Position numbers and translations under genes: made by a program. A stretch of 53,573 nucleotides of DNA. Source: Verrucomicrobiales bacterium. GTDB taxonomy: Bacteria > Verrucomicrobiota > Verrucomicrobiia > Verrucomicrobiales > DEV007. The notes under the pieces are model-generated. The model was not told where the DNA came from and did not search any database. It saw nothing but the letters and a program-made list of their open reading frames with translations. Of the stretch, positions 1-8,744 are shown piece after piece. The stretch covers positions 1 through 53,573 of the forward strand of contig JARGNG010000028.1 of the NCBI GenBank assembly GCA_029213265.1. The letters run 5' to 3'. Positions within the stretch are counted from its first letter, which is position 1. Each line of letters opens with the position of its first letter.

Positions 1-632
1 ACGAACCCTACCAGACTAACATTCCCGGTGGGCCAGTTCGGGTGACTCGACCAGGACCACTGCAGTATGTTCTTTGCTTCGACCACTGCAGTTCTCCTGG
101 GAGCCTGACCGGGAACCGCCTCGGCCGCCTCCCCTGCCCCGATAGTCACCCGCCCCATCGAATTACTCACTTCCACACTTCCTTCCAGGGTCTGGAAAAA
201 AGTGCGTCCATCCGGTTCGACACTCACAAACAACTGGGTTCCGCGAAGGGCGCCGTTTGCCGCTGGCGTCTTTATATCGATCTCACCGGTCAGTTCACGG
301 CTGAAAATAAAAACCGCTCCCCCCGTCAATTCCAATTTCGGATCCGTATCATCGAGCAGGGGGGGAGAGATCTCGATGGTGGTCAATTGCTCCATCCGCA
401 TCGTATAGAGGCTCGTCAGTCGAACCGAGGCCCGGCTTCGTTGCCTCGTGCGGATGCGATCCCGAATCGACAGCTCTTGATTGACACGGGCAGACTTCCA
501 TTCAGAAGAACCGCTGGATACCGTTTGAACGATATTCTCAATTTCGAGGACTTTGGCATCCTGCGCGCGAACCCCGGTCCCTGACATGGCAAGGAAGAAG
601 GCAGTCACTACAAGGGAAGCGCGAGCCGCCAT
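1..632 (-). CDS. FecR-domain exported protein, partial (3' end cut by window edge)
   Basis: An open frame of 210 codons starts with ATG at 632 and runs off the left edge, so the C-terminus is missing. The N-terminus is a clear Sec signal peptide (MAARASLVVTAFFLAMSG, cleavage after VRAQ). Residues about 50-170 resemble the FecR fold: a run of beta-strand-like segments with RDRIRTRQRSRASVRL, then the characteristic NGALRGTQLFVSV and TLEGSVEVSN motifs. FecR-like domains of this type occur in exported proteins of Verrucomicrobia and Planctomycetes as peptidoglycan- or envelope-associated modules; they are not necessarily iron regulators. The gene lies downstream of the ExbB/ExbD/vWA/TPR genes on the same strand after a 262-nt gap containing a perfect palindrome, so it may have its own promoter. 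An in-frame ATG further upstream exists, but the signal peptide favours 632. Confidence 0.8.
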   Translation of the reverse strand, partial: MAARASLVVTAFFLAMSGTGVRAQDAKVLEIENIVQTVSSGSSEWKSARVNQELSIRDRIRTRQRSRASVRLTSLYTMRMEQLTTIEISPPLLDDTDPKLELTGGAVFIFSRELTGEIDIKTPAANGALRGTQLFVSVEPDGRTFFQTLEGSVEVSNSMGRVTIGAGEAAEAVPGQAPRRTAVVEAKNILQWSWSSHPNWPTGNVSLVGF

Positions 633-690
633 AAGACTCCGTTTCTCACAAGAGAGGAAACAGAAGGGTCCGCTCGATACGACGTCCAGC

Positions 691-710
691 TCCGGGCGAT
701 ATCGCCCGGA
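691..710. promoter_or_regulatory. Perfect 20-bp palindrome upstream of the FecR-like gene
   Basis: TCCGGGCGATATCGCCCGGA is a perfect inverted repeat without spacer, about 60 nt upstream of the FecR-like start codon and 185 nt beyond the stop of the LamG-like gene. It has no following T-tract, so it is not a standard intrinsic terminator. It could be an operator for a dimeric regulator or an mRNA hairpin between the two genes. The palindrome is seen directly; the role is inferred. Confidence 0.45.
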
Positions 711-894
711 CAATCCATCATCGTAACTGACTCGCGCCACCTTCATCGGCTCAAAGAGTGTGCTTACTGGAAGAGGCGATGGCAACAACGGAAAACTCCC
801 GATACTGGTTGCCCGCACAGGACGAACGAAGTCATCCTTATCTATACTTTGCAAACGGGCCTTGAACAAACCACCTGACCGGAATGGAGAGCCT

Positions 895-2556
895 TTATTT
901 GCTCTCTTCCGCTGCCGGCTTCTCTTCGGGCTGTTTCACCGGCTCCGGAGGAATCAGCTGTATCAGCTTGGAATACAGCTCTACTTCCCGCTCCTCAATC
1001 TCTACGATCGAGGATCCCGTGGCGATCGAAGCATGCTGAAGCGTTCCCTTGAAGGGAATAAATGCGCCTCCCAGAGCGGTACCCGCTTCCGTGCGACCTG
1101 TTCCGGCATACCCAACCGAAAGAACCAATTTACCGGCCAGTTTTACACCCCCGCCTCTGACCTTGTGCTCGGTTCTTTCCCCGTTCACAACTGCGATCAC
1201 CTTCCCGTCTCCCTGAACGTGAACCCTCACCGTCTGAAGCGTTCCCTCTTCCACTTTTCCCAGGGAAACCAATTCTCTTTTCGCGCCCCGGGGAAACCAG
1301 ACAAAGGTTAGAATTCCCTCCCGCAAATACAAGCCGGCGCCTCCTCTTGTCCTGTCATTCACGTCCAGAATGACGGCATCTGAAGTGGCCGGATTGAAAA
1401 CGGTACGCAACACCCAAACCGGCTTGCTCGCATCGACACTTCCGATTCGCAACCCACCGCCCGTGCCGTCGAATTCGTATCCATAGTCTTTCTCGACGAC
1501 GCCCCCCTGCAATACAGGCTCTCCGGAAGGCGCGTCGGATCGGATGATAAAAACGCGTTCCTCCAGCTCGGAGACCAGCAGGTAATCACGTTGATCCGCT
1601 GGGGGAAGGACGGCAACGGCTCCCGATTCTTCCGCGACCGTTCCCGCCGCTGTCGCGGGGGCGCTTTCCGGTTTTTCCATATTCCCTTCGGCTGAGCCCA
1701 ACGCCTTGATTTCTGCATCCGCCAGCTGCAGAAGATTCTCTGGAGCTCCTTTCCACAACTCTCCGTCTCCAAAAAGGTCCCGATACAACTTTACCTGGGC
1801 CTTGAGCTCCGCGTTTCGATCCCTGTCTCCGATTGCCGCAAGAAGGCTCGCGGAACGCTGCAAAGCGGCCTGGGTCAATGCCACCGAACCTCCAAAGTTC
1901 AAGACGTAGGCACCGGCATATTCCTGAATCGCCTCCTGCGTTTTTCCGGTCTCTTCGAGGGCACGCCCCCGTAGATAAAAGACCTCAGGGCCCGGCTGCT
2001 CCACCTGCTTGAGTGCCTCCATTACTCCGGCCCAGTCTTTCTTCGCGAGAGCAACCCAGCCTGTGACCGCCGGATCAAACTTGCGGAACTCCGGAGGGAG
2101 ATTGAGAAACTCTTCCCTCACCACCTGGGCCTGCTTTGCGACAGCAGCAGCGTTCATTCGAATTCGATAGCAGCGGAGGAGTCGCTCCTGGGCGAGAGAA
2201 ACAAAATTGCCGGGAATCGGATAATAATGGGAAGTCTTGTCCGCGATCACGAGCTGGTATTTGGTAATCGCCTCACCAAGATCACCGGACTCAAACGCAT
2301 CTTCCGCGTCTCTCCAGATTTCCGTCGTGGGAAAGTTTACATATTCAATCTGGCTCCGTAACGTCGACTGCACTTCACCGGACGATGCACTGGCCCGCCA
2401 TTGCACCTGCCCCCGGTCCGCCGCCTCCAGCTCGACCGTTCGAGCCTGCCCGTTCTTCAAATAGATCGTCGCGAGATCAGCACGGGCCGGCAACGGGAGG
2501 CAGGCAGCCAGACAAATGGCGAAAGAGAAAAAAGAGAGGGAGCCGCGTGTCGTCAT
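895..2556 (-). CDS. Exported TPR and LamG-like (concanavalin A-fold) protein
   Basis: 553 residues with an N-terminal signal peptide (hydrophobic core about residues 8-22, cleavage near ARA-D). Residues 80-260 contain tetratricopeptide-like helices (DAFESGDLGEAITKYQ, YLRGRALEETGKTQEAIQEY). Residues about 340-520 look like a LamG/concanavalin-type beta-sandwich (YEFDGTGGGLRIG, GAGLYLREGILTFVW, and a closing strand KGTLQHASI). The C-terminus is charged and rich in Glu, Lys and Pro. No enzyme motif is visible. The ATG lies 1 nt after the stop of the 958-residue TPR gene, so the two are almost certainly co-transcribed and may be translationally coupled. It probably acts in the periplasm or on the cell surface as a partner of the Exb system encoded upstream. 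That role is inferred from position only. Confidence 0.8.
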   Translation of the reverse strand: MTTRGSLSFFSFAICLAACLPLPARADLATIYLKNGQARTVELEAADRGQVQWRASASSGEVQSTLRSQIEYVNFPTTEIWRDAEDAFESGDLGEAITKYQLVIADKTSHYYPIPGNFVSLAQERLLRCYRIRMNAAAVAKQAQVVREEFLNLPPEFRKFDPAVTGWVALAKKDWAGVMEALKQVEQPGPEVFYLRGRALEETGKTQEAIQEYAGAYVLNFGGSVALTQAALQRSASLLAAIGDRDRNAELKAQVKLYRDLFGDGELWKGAPENLLQLADAEIKALGSAEGNMEKPESAPATAAGTVAEESGAVAVLPPADQRDYLLVSELEERVFIIRSDAPSGEPVLQGGVVEKDYGYEFDGTGGGLRIGSVDASKPVWVLRTVFNPATSDAVILDVNDRTRGGAGLYLREGILTFVWFPRGAKRELVSLGKVEEGTLQTVRVHVQGDGKVIAVVNGERTEHKVRGGGVKLAGKLVLSVGYAGTGRTEAGTALGGAFIPFKGTLQHASIATGSSIVEIEEREVELYSKLIQLIPPEPVKQPEEKPAAEESK

Positions 2557-2557
2557 G

Positions 2558-5434
2558 CTATTTCTCCTGCGCCGCCACCCTCAAGGCATACTCCTGCCTC
2601 CAGGCTGCAAATACTTCCTTCCCCTTTTTCACTCCGGGATGATTGTGATGCCCCATTCGTTTCAGCATATCCTGCAGGATTTGAAGGGCTTTCAAATCCT
2701 CTCCGCGGCCTTTCGTGATCGCAGCAGTACGCAAGTAGGCGCGAGTCGACCAGTCGAGGTATCCCGGGAAGTTGGCATAGACACTGACATAGATTTTCAA
2801 GGCGTCGGAGAGATTGCCCAGCTTGTCATGGCAGTAGGCGAGTCGATAATTCGCTTCGGCACGCGCCAGATTCCAACCGCGATTTTCGAGGTATTTCTCC
2901 CAGAGAGCGAGGGCCTCTTCATGCTTGTCTTCCTCCGTCCGAATCCTCGCCATTCCCAGAACAGCTTTTTCCTGAAGCTCTTCATTGGGAAACGAAGAGA
3001 TCACCTTTTCAAATTTGGCCATCGCTTCGTTCCGAACCTCCTGATCCTCCGAAGCCGCCTGAATCTGCGCCACATCGACGAGACAATATTCGTAGTTCAC
3101 TGTCCCCGGCCGGTTTTCAAGAATGTATTCGTAGAGCACCTGCGCCTCTTCCGGTTTCTTTCGAACGTCTGCAATCCAGCGGGCAAGTTTCACCGTCGGA
3201 AAATTGCTTTGTTGCGAAGGATCAAATCCTGCTTCGAGCAGATAAAAAAGCTGATTGATGGCATCCTGACCCGCCTCTTCCTTTTCCAACTGGGCCACCA
3301 GGGCAACGGTCGTCCATCCTTTCAAGGCCGGTGTCGTTCCCGGTCCCGTTTTTAATTCGTTGAGGTGCTGGAGGAGGACCTCCTTGTCGAAGTTTGTTTC
3401 CACAAAATCCACGAAACTGCCGAACATTTCGGCGAGCGCAGCAGATTCGGGATCATCCCGGTTGTTCCATACGATTTCGCGCAGCTTCTCCAGCCCCTCT
3501 TCCGCCCGGCCTTTCTCCACCAGCATCGGGAGGGCCGCAACGAGCAGGTCATTCCGATAATCTGAATCCGCATAGTCATCCTGGAATTGCTGATAATGGG
3601 CTTCTGTCTTTTCCCACTCTTCGTACTCACTCGTTTGCATGACCAGTTGCCAAAGCGCATAGGCAGTTGTGTCAGGCTGATTAAACTGAATTCCGCCATC
3701 CCTGCCCTTCAGATAACACGCCTCGGTCTCAGGATAGCCGCCTTCCAGAGCGATCGTAAGATCCCCTTGCAGATTCCACGCCGGAGCACTCACTTCATGG
3801 TCAGGAAACTCGCTGTGAATGCGATTGGTTTTCGCTATTGCCTCGTCCGAACGGTCGATCATGAATTCACTGAGAGCGCATTGATAGAGCACGGAGGGAA
3901 CGAGAGGAGACTCCGGATACACCTTGAGAAAGTCATTCATGACTCCGGCCGCTTCCTCCCATTTCTGCAACTGAACCTTGGACAAGCCCAAAAAGAAGTG
4001 AACCATCTCTTTTCGCTCTCCCTGCTGGTAGACGTTGAAATAGGTGGAGAGTTCCTGCTCCGCTTCCTCCATGTGCCCCAGGTGGAAGGCAGAAGCCCCG
4101 AATACGAAGTCGGGAACATCGCGGATTTCCTCCCCCTGGGTCATGTCCTTTCGGACCTCTCCAGACACCTTGTAGGCCTCATCGTATTCCTCGCGAAGGA
4201 AAAGCAATTCAACGAGGACTTTCGCCACGCCGGGCTTCAACTCATGATCGGGAAACTCATCAAGAAATTCTTTTCCGTATCGGTAGGCATCTTTCCAACG
4301 CTCAATCTGAGCGGCCGAAACGACGGCATTGTGAAGAAATACGGGGCGCTCGGAATGGGCTTTTCCAGCCTGATCTGACAACTGGGAAAAGGCGACATAA
4401 CTCCCTGCAAAATTCTGCAGCATGAAGTGGGACGATCCTACACCATTCAGAATCTGCAGATATCCATTCTCCAGTTGATCGATTTGCTTCTGCAAGTCCC
4501 CCAGAGCCGTTGCTTTCTTTTCCTCCAACTCCTTCGCGACGACGCGGTTCTTCAACGTTTCAAATCGCAGTGTGAAATCCGACTTCAGCAGCCGCGGATT
4601 TACCATTCGTTCGTACCACCCCAGCGCCCTCACTGGGTCCTGTGATTGAAGCGAGTATTGCGCGAGGTATTGGAATCTCTCATTCCGCTCATAACGTTCG
4701 AGAAAAGGATCGTTATCCACGATCTTGCTGTGTGCCTGCAGGAACTCTCTCACCCTGGGAAATTCGACCTCGGGTGTCCAGTCCTCGGCAATCACCATGT
4801 AAATGGTTTCACGAAGGCCATCACTCAGATTTTCATTCCCCAGAGGCCGAATCATAAACTCGAACCCTTTCTCCAGCTGACCGGACTTCAAGTAGCACCG
4901 CCCCAAGTTTACACCAACATAGATTTTGTTCACCTTGTTGTCGTCTTTTCCCTCCACAAGAACCTTCTCATACAAATCGCGCGCAACGGTATATTGCTCG
5001 CGCATCATCTCCGCATTGGCCCATTGAACGAGGGCTGCATTTCGAAAGAGGTTGGGGAGCAGACCTTTGATTTCATCATCGGTGCCTGTAGAAAGGATCT
5101 CGTTGGAGAACTTCTCGTAGGCGGTCTGGAACGCAGAGATCGCGCCCGGAGCATCCTTTTTTCCGAGAAGAGCCAGCCCCTTTAGGAAATGGAAATGTCC
5201 AAAGACGGGCCCGTAGCGCTTCAAAGCACCTTCCCCATGTTCGGAGATCACCCCATTGGTCAGCTTTAGAGCCTCATCCCACTTCTGCAATTGAATCGCG
5301 CTGACCGATTTGTTGTAGGCCACCACCGGATCTTTGAGATCTTCCTGGGCCTGTGCAGACGGGGACAAAAACAAAACAAGTGCCGCTACGGCACCGATGC
5401 TCTTCACCCGCTCCCATGTAGATTCAACTAACAC
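2558..5434 (-). CDS. Large exported tetratricopeptide-repeat protein
   Basis: 958 residues, Sec signal peptide (VAALVLFLSPSAQA), then an almost uninterrupted array of TPR-like helical pairs to the C-terminus (for example DAPGAISAFQTAYEKF, EEAEQELSTYFNVY, EEALALWEKYLENRG). No catalytic motif is visible, so it is likely a scaffold. It begins with GTG 2 nt after the stop of the vWA gene. A second in-frame GTG at 5407, preceded by GGGAG, would give a cleaner signal peptide (VKSIGAVAALVLF) and may be the true start. Long periplasmic TPR proteins often sit next to ExbB/ExbD genes in Verrucomicrobia, Planctomycetes and Bacteroidetes. A role in assembling or transmitting force from the ExbB-ExbD-vWA complex is an inference. 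Confidence 0.85.
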   Translation of the reverse strand: MLVESTWERVKSIGAVAALVLFLSPSAQAQEDLKDPVVAYNKSVSAIQLQKWDEALKLTNGVISEHGEGALKRYGPVFGHFHFLKGLALLGKKDAPGAISAFQTAYEKFSNEILSTGTDDEIKGLLPNLFRNAALVQWANAEMMREQYTVARDLYEKVLVEGKDDNKVNKIYVGVNLGRCYLKSGQLEKGFEFMIRPLGNENLSDGLRETIYMVIAEDWTPEVEFPRVREFLQAHSKIVDNDPFLERYERNERFQYLAQYSLQSQDPVRALGWYERMVNPRLLKSDFTLRFETLKNRVVAKELEEKKATALGDLQKQIDQLENGYLQILNGVGSSHFMLQNFAGSYVAFSQLSDQAGKAHSERPVFLHNAVVSAAQIERWKDAYRYGKEFLDEFPDHELKPGVAKVLVELLFLREEYDEAYKVSGEVRKDMTQGEEIRDVPDFVFGASAFHLGHMEEAEQELSTYFNVYQQGERKEMVHFFLGLSKVQLQKWEEAAGVMNDFLKVYPESPLVPSVLYQCALSEFMIDRSDEAIAKTNRIHSEFPDHEVSAPAWNLQGDLTIALEGGYPETEACYLKGRDGGIQFNQPDTTAYALWQLVMQTSEYEEWEKTEAHYQQFQDDYADSDYRNDLLVAALPMLVEKGRAEEGLEKLREIVWNNRDDPESAALAEMFGSFVDFVETNFDKEVLLQHLNELKTGPGTTPALKGWTTVALVAQLEKEEAGQDAINQLFYLLEAGFDPSQQSNFPTVKLARWIADVRKKPEEAQVLYEYILENRPGTVNYEYCLVDVAQIQAASEDQEVRNEAMAKFEKVISSFPNEELQEKAVLGMARIRTEEDKHEEALALWEKYLENRGWNLARAEANYRLAYCHDKLGNLSDALKIYVSVYANFPGYLDWSTRAYLRTAAITKGRGEDLKALQILQDMLKRMGHHNHPGVKKGKEVFAAWRQEYALRVAAQEK

Positions 5435-5436
5435 AA

Positions 5437-7002
5437 TTACAATCGTCCTTTGAATTTATCCGGACTCTTGAGGTATTCGAATCCGTCGATCGGCTTTCCC
5501 TTTTTATCCACAATCGTGAAACTGCCTTTTGTTTTCTTCGCGATTTCCGCAAATTCTTTCGCCCCCGCAGTTGTCTGCATCGCCACCATGTTGATGGGAG
5601 GTTTTCCATACTTCGCATTCACCTTCAAAATCGGCGGCGGGCTGTTTCCCCCCGTTCCGTCCGCCATGAAAAAGATCACGTCGGGCGGAGGATCCATGAC
5701 GTGCGCCACATTGAGGGCAACTTCCCAGTCGGTCCCTCCAAAGAGCGGATCCTTCTTCACAATTTTCATCGTGTTCTTTACGTTGGCTGCGCTCGCTGGA
5801 AGCCAATCCGCTTTGGGAAGTTTGGACTCCGGCCCATCGAATTTGTAATCGCCGAATCCCTTCACACTCTTAAAGAGGTAGGAACCACCCGGTCCCTTAA
5901 CGAGGTTGTCCAGCTTCCCCTGTCTCTTTACGGACCATCCATCCCACGCATAGTAGCCACCTCCGGCAAAAAGAAAAACCTGGTATTGAACTCCCTTGAG
6001 TGACTTGAGTGCTTTCTCCAGTTCCGCGTTCCGCAGATCAACCTGATTCTTTTTCATCGATCCCGAATGATCGAGAACAAAGAGAAACCGCTGACCGGTT
6101 GAGGTTCCTCCAAAAAAGGAAGCCCCGCTGCCAAGACCCTGGCCACCGGACCCGAATCCACCACCACCGAAATCGGCGTCTCCGATTCCGAGAGGTCCCT
6201 TGCTCGTTTTCGTGACATTCGGAAGGGAGATTTTCGCCATCGCATTCGCCCGCATCAACTGGGCCAAAGGAGCCGCGGCCGCCGAAGAGGCCGATGTCTT
6301 CTTCGTCTGCTTGACGACATTTTTCTTCTGCATCTCCTGCTTCTTGGCAGGAGGGCCGATCACTGCAGCAACAATCTCCGGCTCATCTCTGGCTTGTGGC
6401 AGAATCACAACCAGCATAGCGATCAATGCGACAGCGACATGAAACGCGATCGCCACGAGAATCGCGGTCGCTTTGGTTCCCCGCTGCCTGGGCGGCTCCT
6501 CCGGGGAGAAAACCTCCGTTTCATATTCCTGAAACGATTCAGCGACAAAATCCGGAGGAGGCGGACCACTACTTTCAACCGCTCCTGAATACCCCGAAAC
6601 ATGTGGCCCCAAGTGAGCTCCTTCCATGGGGATCATTTCCTCCTCCTGGTGAGGAAGAAATGACGACGGCGCCAACGCCATCGCCACAGTCCGATGCTCT
6701 TCGGCCCTGGCCAAATCGCCGGTGCTTTCGAAAACGGAAGCCAATACCTCGTGCCCGTATGCACTCGTTGGATTCCGGGCCACGAAAGACTGCACAACGG
6801 CCAGAGAAGCGGGGCCTCCGATCTCAACCACCCGATGCAGGTGAGCTTCCGTCTCCGGCGCACAGGGAGCTTCCGTTATGAGTTGAACAGCCTCGGGCAA
6901 AGCCGCCCTCTCTATCATCTTGTCGGCGATCAAGATCCGGATCGACCAGTCTTCCGGATGTTCATCCAATGCTGATTTCAAGGAGGTTTCGATATCACTC
7001 AT
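5437..7002 (-). CDS. TonB-like membrane protein with C-terminal von Willebrand factor A domain
   Basis: 521 residues from ATG at 7002. Residues 1-120 form a helical, TPR-like cytoplasmic region. A single membrane helix follows at about 178-203 (ILVAIAFHVAVALIAMLVVI), then a Lys/Ala/Pro stretch and a Gly-rich linker (about 273-301). The C-terminal vWA domain has all three MIDAS elements: DHSGS at about 311, GGTD at about 422 and MADG at about 446, so metal-dependent binding is expected. This is the TonB layout (N-terminal anchor plus periplasmic arm) with a vWA module in place of a TonB C-terminal domain. The ATG is 8 nt after the stop of exbD; a longer frame starting at 7053 would overlap exbD and is less likely. 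Its position after exbB-exbD-exbD makes it the probable moving partner of that motor. Confidence 0.88.
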   Translation of the reverse strand: MSDIETSLKSALDEHPEDWSIRILIADKMIERAALPEAVQLITEAPCAPETEAHLHRVVEIGGPASLAVVQSFVARNPTSAYGHEVLASVFESTGDLARAEEHRTVAMALAPSSFLPHQEEEMIPMEGAHLGPHVSGYSGAVESSGPPPPDFVAESFQEYETEVFSPEEPPRQRGTKATAILVAIAFHVAVALIAMLVVILPQARDEPEIVAAVIGPPAKKQEMQKKNVVKQTKKTSASSAAAAPLAQLMRANAMAKISLPNVTKTSKGPLGIGDADFGGGGFGSGGQGLGSGASFFGGTSTGQRFLFVLDHSGSMKKNQVDLRNAELEKALKSLKGVQYQVFLFAGGGYYAWDGWSVKRQGKLDNLVKGPGGSYLFKSVKGFGDYKFDGPESKLPKADWLPASAANVKNTMKIVKKDPLFGGTDWEVALNVAHVMDPPPDVIFFMADGTGGNSPPPILKVNAKYGKPPINMVAMQTTAGAKEFAEIAKKTKGSFTIVDKKGKPIDGFEYLKSPDKFKGRL

Positions 7003-7010
7003 AAAAAAAG

Positions 7011-7448
7011 TCACTGGGCCAAACTCACGTTTTTTATATCCGCCTTGGAACAAACATTCAATACATCAATGAAGCGTTGTCCCACTGCTTCCTCATCGCA
7101 ATCGATGATCACTTGCGTCTCCGTGTTGGCCACCGCAGCGCTGGCGGAATATCGACTGAGACGCTCCGTCAAATTGGGAAGCTCGCGATCATTTGGATCC
7201 GAATCCGAAACTTCTTCATTTACGGTCACGACTCCATCGGAATTGATCGCGACAAGCATTTGATCAATTTTGACCTCCCGACTGTCTTCCTGTTCCACCC
7301 CGGGTAGCACCAGGCTCAAATCCGCTTCCGACTTCTGCAGGGTCGTGGTCACCAAAAAGTAAATCAACAGAAGAAACGCGACGTCGATGAGCGGACTGAT
7401 GTCCAACTCAGGTTCCTCTTCATTGCCAAATGGGTTGGTTTCCGCCAT
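7011..7448 (-). CDS. exbD: ExbD/TolR-family proton-channel subunit (second copy)
   Basis: 145 residues: a short acidic cytoplasmic N-terminus, one membrane helix (about 17-40) with the family motif LDISPLIDVAFLLLIYFLV, whose Asp is the expected proton-responsive residue, then a periplasmic ExbD domain (about 50-140). It follows the first exbD with a 2-nt gap and precedes the vWA gene. ExbD proteins form a dimer inside an ExbB pentamer and convert proton flow into movement of TonB or TolA. The paralogue next door is clearly different in sequence, so a heterodimer is possible. Confidence 0.93.
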   Translation of the reverse strand: MAETNPFGNEEEPELDISPLIDVAFLLLIYFLVTTTLQKSEADLSLVLPGVEQEDSREVKIDQMLVAINSDGVVTVNEEVSDSDPNDRELPNLTERLSRYSASAAVANTETQVIIDCDEEAVGQRFIDVLNVCSKADIKNVSLAQ

Positions 7449-7450
7449 CT

Positions 7451-7873
7451 CTAATTTGCCGTTTGGTAGGTAGAGAAAATTACGGTTGGCACCCCCGCTT
7501 GTGCGGAAGCCTGGCTCACTTCCTGGATGTGCTTGTAAGGCACCCCTTTATGAGCCCTCAAATGAAGCCGGGCATTGGGATTCTTTGACTTGGCAGCAGA
7601 AATTCGTTGTCCCAACTCCGCCAGAGACAAGGTGTTCTTGTCCAAATCTTTGACGGTTCCATCGAGATAGATATTGATGACGATCCTGCCTTCCACCAAT
7701 TCAGGAACCGCGGCGTCGCTAGCTGTGGGAATCACCACATTCGGATCCTTCGGGAAAGTAATGATATTGGCAGCCACCATGAAAAAGATCAGAAGTAGGA
7801 AAACGAGGTCAATCATGGGCGACAAATCGGCTTTCAGGCCGGGGCCACCAAATAAGTCGTTTTCCTTTGCCAT
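7451..7873 (-). CDS. exbD: ExbD/TolR-family proton-channel subunit (first copy)
   Basis: 140 residues with the canonical ExbD layout: N-terminal cytoplasmic segment, one membrane helix with LSPMIDLVFLLLIFFMV containing the key Asp, and a periplasmic domain ending in VIFSTYQTAN. The gene starts with ATG 22 nt after the stop of exbB and ends 2 nt before the second exbD. The two ExbD proteins share the membrane motif but diverge in the periplasmic part, as expected for subunits with distinct roles rather than a recent duplication. Confidence 0.93.
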   Translation of the reverse strand: MAKENDLFGGPGLKADLSPMIDLVFLLLIFFMVAANIITFPKDPNVVIPTASDAAVPELVEGRIVINIYLDGTVKDLDKNTLSLAELGQRISAAKSKNPNARLHLRAHKGVPYKHIQEVSQASAQAGVPTVIFSTYQTAN

Positions 7874-7895
7874 GAGATGCGCAGCGACTCTGAAA

Positions 7896-8744
7896 TCACC
7901 CTTCGTGCTCCTGCGAATTCACAACCGTGCGGCGTAGCAAGCCGATCAATTCTTCGGCATGTTCGTCCGTTTCCGCGACGAGCCCCTGGAGACGATCCCG
8001 GAAAATAAAGTAACAGAAAATCGCCGGAAGCGCGACAACGAGCCCGGAAGCAGTCGTGATCAGGGCTTCCGAAATATTTCCGGCAAAGGCAGAAGGATCG
8101 CCCGTTCCTCCCTGACTCAGTTTTGCAAACGCTCCGATCATTCCCGAAACAGTTCCTAGAAGCCCCATCATCGGTGCCGCCTGAGCAATGATCGAGAAAT
8201 AGTTAATTGTCCGAACTCGACCCCGGTTGAACTTCCGTGACGCAGCCGCCATCGTCTCCTCCAGTTTCTCCGAATCAATCACCCCATAGCCGCGCTCCGC
8301 AATATAGTGTACGCCGGAACTCATTACGGCACTGAGGCAGGAAGGTGTCGACTGCGTCTTCTGCAAGGCACCCTGAAAATCGAGGTTTTCCATGTCTGCC
8401 GCAAGCGCCTGAAAGAGAGGGTCCGGATGGAAGTTTTTCTTATTCAGATCAATCAAGCAGAAGATCAGCAGGCCAATTACCGCAAAGGAGAAAGATCCGA
8501 GCACCCACATCGACCATCCGCCGGCACGAATCATATCGAGCAGGTCGACCTCGCCAGTGGCCGCAGTACCAGCCGGCGCTTCGCCGCCTTCCGCAGCCCC
8601 AGCAGGAGCAGGAGCAGGGACGTTGACTTCCACTTCCTCACCCGGAATGGAAATATCGAAATCGTCTTGCGCAAACACCTGCCCCAATGAGACCAGAAGA
8701 AGGATACACGAAAGGGACGCTAGAAAGAGAATGTGTGATTTCAT
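7896..8744 (-). CDS. exbB: MotA/TolQ/ExbB proton-channel protein with cleavable signal peptide
   Basis: 282 residues from ATG at 8744 (an upstream GTG at 8765 only adds seven residues before the signal peptide). A Sec signal peptide (ILFLASLSCILLLVSLG, cleavage near VFAQ) is followed by an Ala/Gly/Pro-rich periplasmic stretch, a first membrane helix (about 75-100), a cytoplasmic helical region, and the MotA/TolQ/ExbB core with APMMGLLGTVSGMIGAF and TTASGLVVALPAIF. Signal-peptide-bearing ExbB proteins are common in Verrucomicrobia and Planctomycetes. It is the first gene of the operon and supplies the stator ring for the two ExbD proteins and, by inference, the TonB-like vWA protein. Confidence 0.92.
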   Translation of the reverse strand: MKSHILFLASLSCILLLVSLGQVFAQDDFDISIPGEEVEVNVPAPAPAGAAEGGEAPAGTAATGEVDLLDMIRAGGWSMWVLGSFSFAVIGLLIFCLIDLNKKNFHPDPLFQALAADMENLDFQGALQKTQSTPSCLSAVMSSGVHYIAERGYGVIDSEKLEETMAAASRKFNRGRVRTINYFSIIAQAAPMMGLLGTVSGMIGAFAKLSQGGTGDPSAFAGNISEALITTASGLVVALPAIFCYFIFRDRLQGLVAETDEHAEELIGLLRRTVVNSQEHEG

